Notes under the pieces: model-generated
What the model was told of the DNA's origin: nothing
What the model saw: only the letters and a program-made list of their open reading frames with translations
The model's database searches: none
In this document: piece by piece, positions 57,963 through 64,000 of the stretch
Position numbering within the stretch: position 1 is the stretch's first letter
How the letters are laid out: each line of letters opens with the position of its first letter
Assembly: GCF_006494775.1 (NCBI RefSeq)
Contig: NZ_CP041146.1
Span: 2,356,001 to 2,420,000, forward strand
From: Nocardioides humi
Lineage (GTDB): Bacteria; Actinomycetota; Actinomycetes; Propionibacteriales; Nocardioidaceae
Direction of reading: 5' to 3'
Length of the DNA stretch: 64,000 nucleotides
Translations under genes and position numbers: made by a program

Positions 57963-57982
57963 AAAGACATAAGAATGTCTTT
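57963..57982. promoter_or_regulatory. candidate ROK operator
   Basis: AAAGACAT-AAGA-ATGTCTTT is a perfect inverted repeat with 8-bp arms. It lies between the divergent ROK and zwf promoters and is AT-rich against the GC-rich background. Confidence 0.65.
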
Positions 57983-58002
57983 CAAGGGACACTCTTGCGC
58001 AC

Positions 58003-58008
58003 TAGTCT
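58003..58008 (+). promoter_or_regulatory. leaderless promoter -10 box of zwf
   Basis: TAGTCT ends 8 nt before the GTG start at 58017 and about 20 bp after the ROK-type palindrome. Confidence 0.55.
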
Positions 58009-58016
58009 TGATCCAC

Positions 58017-59519
58017 GTGACCGCACCCGACCTCGTGCTCCCCCCTTGCGACTTCACCGTCTTCGGCGGCACCGGCGACCTCGCGCTGCGCAAGCTGCTG
58101 CCCGGCCTCTACGAGCAGGAGCGCCGGCGCCAGCTGCCCGCCGGCACCCGGATCGTCGGCGTCTCCCGCAGCGAGCTCGACGACACCGGCTACCGCGACC
58201 TCGTCACCCAGGCCCTCTTCGACCACGTGGCCGAGGACCACCTCGAGGCCGGCGCTCTGCACCGGCTGACGTCCCGGCTGCGCCACCTCACCCTCGACGC
58301 CCACTCCCCCGAGGACTGGGACCGGCTGCACGGGATCTTGAAGAGCGACCTCGTCATCACGACCGGTACCGACACACCGGCCCCGGACGACCGCAACCGG
58401 GTCTTCTACCTCGCGGTGGCCTCCGACCTGTTCGGCCCGATCTGCGACCGGCTCGACGACCTCGGCCTGGTGACCCCGCAGTGCCGGGTCGTGCTGGAGA
58501 AGCCGATCGGCAGCGACCTGACCTCGTCACGCCGGGTCAACGACGCGGTGGGCCGGGTCTTCGAGGAGCGCCAGATCTTCCGGATCGACCACTACCTCGG
58601 CAAGGAGAGCGTGCAGAACCTGCTCGTCACGCGCTTCGCCAACGTCTTCCTCGAGCCGATCTGGAACTCCCGCTGGGTCGACCACGTGCAGATCACGGTG
58701 GCCGAGACGCTCGGCGTCGGCGACCGCGGCGACTACTACGACCGCGCCGGCGCGCTGCGCGACATGGTGCAGAACCACCTGCTCCAGCTGCTCTGCCTGG
58801 TCGCGATGGAGCCGCCCACCCACGTCGGCGGCGCGGCCGAGGCGTCCGAGGACGCCGTCCGCGACGAGAAGCTCAAGGTGCTGCGTGCCCTCGCGCCGCT
58901 CACCGGCCGCGAGGTCGACCGCAACACGGTGCGCGGCCAGTACACGTCGTACGGCGCGGAGCTCGGCCACCCGAGCACGACCGAGACGTTCGTGGCGCTG
59001 CGGGCGGAGGTGCAGAACTGGCGCTGGGCGGGTGTGCCGTTCTACCTGCGCACCGGCAAGCGGATGGCGCGGCAGGAGTCCACGATCGAGGTGGTCTTCA
59101 AGGAGCCGCCGCACGCGATGTTCCCGCACAGCGACGGTGTGACGACCCCGAACCGGCTGACGATCCGGATGCAGCCCGACGAGGGCATGCAGCTGCACCT
59201 CACCGCCAAGCACCCCGGTCCCGGCGGGATCCGGCTGCACCCCGCGTCCCTCGACCTCACCTACGAGGACGCCTTCGAGGAGCGCAGCCCCGAGCCGTAC
59301 GAGCGACTGCTCATGGATGTCATGCGCGGCATCCCGACGCTGTTCATGCGCCGCGACGAGGTCGAGGCCGCCTGGGGCTGGGTCGAGCCGATCCTCGCCC
59401 AGTGGCAGGACACCGCGCTGGAACCCGTCCGTTACCACCCCGGCACCCACGGTCCCGCCGCCGCGGCGAGACTGCTGGCACGGGACCGCCGCTTCTGGCA
59501 GGAGAACGCCGATGCCTGA
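58017..59519 (+). CDS. zwf: glucose-6-phosphate dehydrogenase
   Basis: A 500-residue enzyme oxidising glucose-6-phosphate to 6-phosphogluconolactone with NAD(P)+. [20 protein letters not shown] is the cofactor motif near residue 12. [15 protein letters not shown] near residue 190 carries the catalytic His and Lys. GTG 58017 is chosen because it sits 8 nt after TAGTCT and fits the family N-terminus; an ATG at 57975 lies inside the operator. It overlaps edd by 8 bp, so this copy serves the Entner-Doudoroff branch. No 6-phosphogluconolactonase gene is in the operon. Confidence 0.93.
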   Translation: MTAPDLVLPPCDFTVFGGTGDLALRKLLPGLYEQERRRQLPAGTRIVGVSRSELDDTGYRDLVTQALFDHVAEDHLEAGALHRLTSRLRHLTLDAHSPEDWDRLHGILKSDLVITTGTDTPAPDDRNRVFYLAVASDLFGPICDRLDDLGLVTPQCRVVLEKPIGSDLTSSRRVNDAVGRVFEERQIFRIDHYLGKESVQNLLVTRFANVFLEPIWNSRWVDHVQITVAETLGVGDRGDYYDRAGALRDMVQNHLLQLLCLVAMEPPTHVGGAAEASEDAVRDEKLKVLRALAPLTGREVDRNTVRGQYTSYGAELGHPSTTETFVALRAEVQNWRWAGVPFYLRTGKRMARQESTIEVVFKEPPHAMFPHSDGVTTPNRLTIRMQPDEGMQLHLTAKHPGPGGIRLHPASLDLTYEDAFEERSPEPYERLLMDVMRGIPTLFMRRDEVEAAWGWVEPILAQWQDTALEPVRYHPGTHGPAAAARLLARDRRFWQENADA

Positions 59520-61374
59520 GATCCTCCTCCACCCCGTCCTCGCCGACGTCACCCGGCGGCTCACCGAGCGCAGCGCGGCCGGCCGGTCGGCGTACCTCGA
59601 GCGAGTGCGGGCCGCTGCGGTGCGCGGTCCGGCGCGCGGGCGGCTGGCCTGCGCGAACCTCGCGCACGGCTTCGCCGCCTCCGATCCGCCGGAGAAGGCC
59701 GAGCTCGCGCGCGGGCAGAAGCCGAACCTGGCGATCGTGACGAGCTACAACGACATGCTGTCGGCGCACCAGCCGTACGTCGACTACCCGCCCGTGCTCA
59801 AGGACGCGGTGATCCGCGCGGGCGGTCTCGCCCAGGTCGCGGGCGGCGTGCCCGCGATGTGCGACGGCGTGACCCAGGGCCGCGACGGCATGCAGCTCTC
59901 GCTCTACAGCCGCGACGTGATCGCCATGTCGACCGCGATCGCGCTCTCGCACGACATGTTCGACGGGACGCTGCTGCTGGGGGTCTGCGACAAGATCGTG
60001 CCCGGCCTGCTGATCGGCGCGCTGTCCTTCGGCCACCTGCCGGCCGTGTGGGTGCCCGCCGGGCCGATGACCTCCGGGCTGCCGAACAAGGAGAAGGCCC
60101 GGGTGCGACAGCTCTTCGCCGAGGGGAAGGCAGGGCGGGAGGAGCTGCTCGAGGCCGAGGCGGCGTCGTACCACTCGAAGGGGACGTGCACCTTCTACGG
60201 CACCGCCAACTCCAACCAGCTGCTGATGGAGGTGATGGGCCTGCACCTGCCGGGCTCGTCCTTCGTCAATCCCGGCACGCCGCTGCGCGACGCCCTCACC
60301 CGGGAGGCCGCGGCGGTGGCGGTGCGTCGGACCAGGCAGTACGACGCGGCTCCTCCTCTGGGGGAGATGGTCGACGAGAAGGTCGTGCTCAACGCCTGCG
60401 TCGCGCTGCTGGCCAGCGGCGGCTCGACCAACCACACCCTGCACCTGGTCGCGATCGCCCGCGCCGCCGGCATCCTGCTCAGCTGGGACGACCTGGCCGA
60501 GCTGTCGGCCGTCGTACCGCTGCTGGCGCGGGTGTACCCCAACGGCGCCGCCGACGTGAACCACTTCCACGCGGCCGGCGGGATCGGCTTCCTGGTGCGG
60601 ACCCTGCTCGACGCGGGGCTGCTGCACGAGGACGTCGAGACGATCGTGGGGCGGGGGCTGCGGCGCTACACCTCCGAGCCCTTCCTGGCCGACGGTGAGC
60701 TGTCGTGGCGGCCGGGGCCCTCGTCGAGCCTGGACGAGGATGTGCTGCGGCCGGCATCCGCACCGTTCTCGACAGACGGCGGGCTGAAGGTGGTGCGCGG
60801 GCCGCTGGGGACCGGGGTCGTGAAGACGTCGGCGGTGGCTGCGGAGCATCGTTTCGTGTCCGCGCCGGCGCGGGTCTTCGACGACCAGCACGACTTCCTG
60901 GCGGCGTTCTCGGCCGGCGAGCTGGACGGGATCGACCTGGTGGCGGTGATCCGGTACCAGGGGCCGGCCGCCAACGGGATGCCGGAGCTGCACAAGCTCA
61001 CCCCGGCGCTCGGCGTACTCCAGGACCGGGGGCAGCAGGTCGCGATCGTCACCGACGGCCGGATGTCCGGCGCGTCCGGCAAGGTCCCCGCCGCCATCCA
61101 CGTCACCCCGGAGGCCGCGCTGGGCGGGCCGTTGTCGCGGGTGCGCGACGGCGACCTCGTCACGCTGGACGCCGACGCGGGACTGTTGACGGTGGCCGCG
61201 GACCTGGCGCACCGTACGCCTCTCGGGTCGGCTTCCTCAGGCTCCGCGTGGGCCGGGACCGGCCGCGAGCTGTTCGCCGCCTTCCGCGCCACCGTCGGAC
61301 CCGCCGACGAGGGCGCCTCGATCTTCCCCGTCCCCGCTGCCGCTGCCCCGGAGGTGCCCCTTGTCCGCTCCTGA
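59512..61374 (+). CDS. edd: 6-phosphogluconate dehydratase
   Basis: A 620-residue Fe-S dehydratase of the IlvD/Edd family, converting 6-phosphogluconate to [24 protein letters not shown] and [13 protein letters not shown] carry Fe-S Cys ligands; [14 protein letters not shown] is the third conserved Cys region, and [12 protein letters not shown] is the C-terminal family motif. ATG 59512 overlaps the zwf stop. It is the middle gene of a zwf-edd-eda operon. Confidence 0.93.
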   Translation: MPEILLHPVLADVTRRLTERSAAGRSAYLERVRAAAVRGPARGRLACANLAHGFAASDPPEKAELARGQKPNLAIVTSYNDMLSAHQPYVDYPPVLKDAVIRAGGLAQVAGGVPAMCDGVTQGRDGMQLSLYSRDVIAMSTAIALSHDMFDGTLLLGVCDKIVPGLLIGALSFGHLPAVWVPAGPMTSGLPNKEKARVRQLFAEGKAGREELLEAEAASYHSKGTCTFYGTANSNQLLMEVMGLHLPGSSFVNPGTPLRDALTREAAAVAVRRTRQYDAAPPLGEMVDEKVVLNACVALLASGGSTNHTLHLVAIARAAGILLSWDDLAELSAVVPLLARVYPNGAADVNHFHAAGGIGFLVRTLLDAGLLHEDVETIVGRGLRRYTSEPFLADGELSWRPGPSSSLDEDVLRPASAPFSTDGGLKVVRGPLGTGVVKTSAVAAEHRFVSAPARVFDDQHDFLAAFSAGELDGIDLVAVIRYQGPAANGMPELHKLTPALGVLQDRGQQVAIVTDGRMSGASGKVPAAIHVTPEAALGGPLSRVRDGDLVTLDADAGLLTVAADLAHRTPLGSASSGSAWAGTGRELFAAFRATVGPADEGASIFPVPAAAAPEVPLVRS

Positions 61375-61983
61375 GTCCGTGTTGGACCTCGTGCCGGTGC
61401 TGCCGGTCGTGGTGGTGGAGGACGTCGCCACCGCGGTCCCGCTGGCCCGGGCGCTCGTCGCCGGCGGCCTGCCCGCCATCGAGCTGACCCTGCGCACCCC
61501 CGCCGCGCTCGACGCGATCCGGGCGATCGCCGCCGAGGTTCCGGAGATCGCGCTCGGCGCCGGGACCGTGACGTCCGCGGCGCAGGCGGCCGCGGCGGTG
61601 GAGGCCGGGGCGGCGTTCCTGGTCTCGCCGGGCTGCACTCCCGGGCTGCTGGCGGCGCTGCAGGCGACCGGCGTGCCCTTCCTGCCCGGCACCTCCACCG
61701 TCTCGGAGGTGATGACCGTGCTGGAGGCGGGCGTGACCTCGATGAAGTTCTTCCCCGCGGAGGCGTCCGGCGGGGCGCCGTACCTGAGGTCGGTCGCCGA
61801 CCCGCTCCCCCAGGCCCGCTTCTGCCCGACCGGGGGATCAGGGTCGCCTCGGCGCCGGCGTACCTCGCGCTGCCCAATGTCGGCTGCGTCGGCGGCACCT
61901 GGATCACCCCCGCCGACGCCGTCGCCGCCGGGGACTGGGAGCGGATCGGCAAGCTCGCCGCCGAGGCCGCGGCGCTGGGCTGA
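61361..61983 (+). pseudogene. eda: KDPG aldolase, one-base frameshift
   Basis: Class I aldolase splitting KDPG to pyruvate and glyceraldehyde-3-phosphate. The TTG start at 61361 has GGAGGT 5 nt upstream and overlaps edd by 14 bp. [10 protein letters not shown] and [13 protein letters not shown] (Schiff-base Lys in MKFFPAE) are intact. The frame breaks in the G-run at 61832-61836. With one added G the sequence continues as [20 protein letters not shown] to a stop at 61983, giving 207 residues, the normal Eda length. This strongly suggests a missed base in sequencing. Confidence 0.85.
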
Positions 61984-61991
61984 GCCTCGCC

Positions 61992-62600
61992 TCAGGCCCG
62001 GCGGCCGAGGAGCGCGAGCAGCCGGACCAGCGGCTGTGCGTCGGCCGCGACGGGGAGGACCGTGCCGAAGGCGTCGCCCCGGAACTCCGCGGCCTCCGGC
62101 GTGGAGAACGGCTCGGCGAAGGCGAGGCACGCGGCGACGTCCTCGTCGCGAGCGGCGTAGGGCCGCTCGAGCGCGGTGGCCAGGTCCCAGCCGTGCACCA
62201 CGACCTCGTTGAGCGCGACCGCCGCCGCCTCGGCGCCGGACATCTCGACCGGGCCGGCGACCGTCTCGCCCTCGTACGCCGCCGGGTCGCGCCAGGCCTC
62301 GGCGAGCTCCACCAGGCTGCGGTCGATCCGGTCCCGCCATCCCGGCTCGAGCCGCGACGCGTCGCCGGTGCCGCCCTGCTCGGAGCCCGGCACCTGTTCC
62401 TTGCGGGCGGCACCGGTGAACGCGACAGCCAGCCCGCCGATGTGGTCGACGAGGTCGCCGACGGAGTACTCCGTGCACGGGGTCGACGCGGTCAGCCGGT
62501 CGTCGGGGACGGAGGCGACGAGCGCGCGGAGGGTGGTCGTGGCGGGTCCGAGGTCGAGAGGATCCATGCGGTGGGGACCGGGAGCCGCCGGCGAACTCAT
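61992..62600 (-). CDS. TIGR03086/maleylpyruvate isomerase-like DinB-superfamily protein
   Basis: A 202-residue protein of the mycothiol-dependent isomerase superfamily. STPCTEYSVGDLVDHIGGL near residue 40 and NEVVVHGWDLATAL near residue 140 give the expected metal-binding His residues. Most members are of unknown substrate; a mycothiol-dependent transferase or isomerase is likely. Its ATG overlaps the tadA stop (ATGA), so it is translationally coupled. Confidence 0.82.
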   Translation of the reverse strand: MSSPAAPGPHRMDPLDLGPATTTLRALVASVPDDRLTASTPCTEYSVGDLVDHIGGLAVAFTGAARKEQVPGSEQGGTGDASRLEPGWRDRIDRSLVELAEAWRDPAAYEGETVAGPVEMSGAEAAAVALNEVVVHGWDLATALERPYAARDEDVAACLAFAEPFSTPEAAEFRGDAFGTVLPVAADAQPLVRLLALLGRRA

Positions 62601-63061
62601 CGCTGGGCGGCGAAGAAGCCCTCCAGCAGGACGGCGGACTCCTCCGCGAGCACGCCGGCGATCACCTCGGGCCGGTGGTTGAGCCGGCGGTCGCGGACGA
62701 CGTCCCACAGGGAGCCGACGGCGCCGGCCTTGTCGTCGTACGCACCGAACACGACGCGGTCGACCCGGGCGAGGACGGCGGCGCCGGCGCACATCGTGCA
62801 GGGCTCGAGGGTGACGACGAGGGTGCAGCCGTCCAGCCGCCACTCGCCGCGGGCGGCCGCGGCGGCGCGCAGCGCGACCACCTCGGCGTGGCCGGTGGGG
62901 TCGGCGTCGCGCTCGCGGACGTTGCGACCGGCACCGACGACCAGCCCGGCGGCGTCGACGACGACGGCGCCGATCGGCACGTCGCCCGTGGCCAGCGCGG
63001 CGGAGGCCTCCGCGAGGGCGGCCCGCATCGGCTCCTCCCAGCGGGTGAGCGGTGCGGTCAC
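62597..63061 (-). CDS. tadA: tRNA-specific adenosine deaminase
   Basis: A 154-residue zinc deaminase converting A34 to inosine in tRNA-Arg(ACG). HAEVVAL has the zinc His and catalytic Glu; PCTMCAGA provides two Cys ligands. GTG start overlaps the stop of the upstream partner gene. Confidence 0.93.
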   Translation of the reverse strand: MTAPLTRWEEPMRAALAEASAALATGDVPIGAVVVDAAGLVVGAGRNVRERDADPTGHAEVVALRAAAAARGEWRLDGCTLVVTLEPCTMCAGAAVLARVDRVVFGAYDDKAGAVGSLWDVVRDRRLNHRPEVIAGVLAEESAVLLEGFFAAQR

Positions 63062-63552
63062 GCGGAGGTGAGGCCGACGGCGTCGTCGAAGAGGTCGCCG
63101 AAGCCGAGGCCGCGGGCGATCTCGGAGAGCATCTCGTCGGGGTACAGCTCGTCGTCGTCGAGGATGGCGGCGAGGTCCATCGCGTCGACGCCGAGGTCGC
63201 TGAGCAGCTCGAGGTCGCCGGCGGGCTCGGGGTCGTCCTCGTCCTCGACCGGCGGCAGGCCGAGGTGCTCGACGACGACGGCCGCCAGCTCCCACTCGGT
63301 CGCCGCCGTCACGTCGGACAGCATCACGCGGGTGCGCGGGCCGGCGACCCTGACCACGACGAAGAAGTCCTCCTCGACGGCCACCAGCCCGACGGCACCG
63401 CCGTCGCCCGGGAACCGGCGCAGCGCCCCGGCCAGGGTCTCGATGTCGGTGGCGTGGTCGGGCGTGAGCTCGGCGACCTGCCACACGCCCTCCTCGCGGT
63501 AGGCGGCAAGGGCGAAGTCGACCGAATCGATGGCCGTCCCGCTAGCGGTCAT
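63058..63552 (-). CDS. tRNA adenosine deaminase-associated protein
   Basis: A 164-residue acidic protein of the actinobacterial family always found next to tadA (TIGR03941 type). DSVDFALAAYREEGVWQVAEL opens it and the C-terminus is rich in Asp and Glu. Its function is unknown; the constant pairing suggests an accessory role in tRNA deamination. Start ATG 63552; its stop overlaps the tadA GTG start. Confidence 0.88.
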   Translation of the reverse strand: MTASGTAIDSVDFALAAYREEGVWQVAELTPDHATDIETLAGALRRFPGDGGAVGLVAVEEDFFVVVRVAGPRTRVMLSDVTAATEWELAAVVVEHLGLPPVEDEDDPEPAGDLELLSDLGVDAMDLAAILDDDELYPDEMLSEIARGLGFGDLFDDAVGLTSA

Positions 63553-63656
63553 GGCATCAGGGTGACACGGGAACCGGCGCAGGACCAGAGGATTTCGGCT
63601 CGACCCGCGCCGCTGTGGTGTCGCGTGGTAGGTGGCCGTCCACGGATCGAGGCTCA

Positions 63657-64000
63657 GGACGCGACGGGCACCGGTACGGCGTACCAGACGGTGCGGTGGC
63701 TCCAGTGCCCCGGGCCGAGCCGCTTGCCGGAGCAGACGACGATCACGAGCTGCTCGGGCCCCCACCACCGGAAGGCCTTCTTCCGGGGAACGCGCGCGGC
63801 GGCGTACCTCTTGCGCCGGGTGACCTGGTAGCAGGCGGCCTCGGTCCCCGCCTTGTTGCCGAGCACGACCCGGCCGCCCTTCCGCAGCGAGCGCAGCAGT
63901 GCGTTGCCGAGCGCGGTGCCGTCGGGCCAGGTGTGGGCGGTCATGATCACGGTGCCCTCCCCCTCGCCGGGGCGCGCCTGCGGATCCCGGCCCAGGAGCC
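63657..64000 (-). CDS. class E/F-type sortase (5' part cut by window end)
   Basis: The frame is open to the right edge of the window, so the N-terminus is missing. The visible 110 residues contain the sortase core: catalytic His in IMTAHTWPDG, Cys in IVVCSGKRL and Arg in SHRTVWYAVPV. The upstream residues GRDPQARPGEGEG fit the strand before the His. The sequence differs from the two fused sortases in this window and resembles stand-alone class F enzymes. Its relationship to the adhesin-sortase locus 11 kb away is unknown. Confidence 0.75.

Noticed and set aside
57975..58016. Earlier ATG start for zwf
   Set aside because: It lies within the inverted repeat and upstream of the -10 box, and the extra residues are not part of the family.

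Overview
The window is a 64 kb piece of a very GC-rich actinobacterial chromosome. Codon use, frequent GTG starts, leaderless promoters (TANNNT about 7 nt before the start codon), LytR_C, HerA-like, tRNA-deaminase-associated and IcmF genes and the general gene mix point to the family Nocardioidaceae (Nocardioides or Pimelobacter type). That placement is inference from gene content. No insertion sequence, prophage or CRISPR array was seen. There is one tRNA gene, tRNA-Ser(CGA).

Layout. 1-2.6 kb: the end of an AcoR-like regulator and a secreted von Willebrand A protein. 2.6-6.4 kb: a MarR repressor divergent from fused isobutyryl-CoA mutase icmF, with an inverted repeat between them. 6.4-8.7 kb: two short-repeat blocks around a DGPF/YCII gene and its ECF42-type sigma factor. 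8.6-15.9 kb: a collagen-like protein, a TPR lipoprotein, an AraC regulator divergent from a two-component flavin-dependent phenol or 4-hydroxyphenylacetate hydroxylase, an MFS exporter and a hotdog protein. 15.5-22.2 kb: secreted GH16 glucanase, metal-receptor-like protein, HerA-like ATPase, LytR_C protein and a K+/H+ antiporter. 22.2-25 kb: a KstD-like flavoprotein behind a KstR-type operator, then an aminotransferase. 25-28 kb: a WXG100-like three-gene unit ending in a degenerate alpha/beta-hydrolase with a 16-unit 9-bp repeat. 28.3-33.2 kb: an AurF-type diiron oxygenase, ferredoxin-ferredoxin reductase, TetR and Baeyer-Villiger monooxygenase operon. 33.3-35.7 kb: MoxR/CoxE pair. 35.8-39.6 kb: beta-helix lipoprotein, Tat DyP peroxidase and another lipoprotein.

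39.7-52.2 kb is the most unusual part. Two large secreted adhesin-like proteins each end in a complete sortase domain (His, Cys and Arg all present). One carries five SdrD-type B repeats. The other carries a thioester domain and a T-Q ester-bond (VaFE) domain. Both share a Cys-containing Ig-like module just before the sortase. Between and beside them lie a NarL-type response regulator, a large LuxR regulator and a sensor kinase, which suggests one regulated cell-surface locus. A third, stand-alone-looking sortase is cut by the right window edge.

52.2-64 kb: a methyltransferase behind an iron-box-like palindrome, tRNA-Ser, a GAF regulator with exaC-type aldehyde dehydrogenase and DUF779, a ROK repressor divergent from a zwf-edd-eda Entner-Doudoroff operon, and a tadA cluster.

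Four genes (KstD-like, both adhesins, eda) are each interrupted by exactly one missing base in a short G/C run. Restoring one base gives full-length, family-consistent proteins every time. This pattern looks more like uncorrected homopolymer errors than real gene decay.
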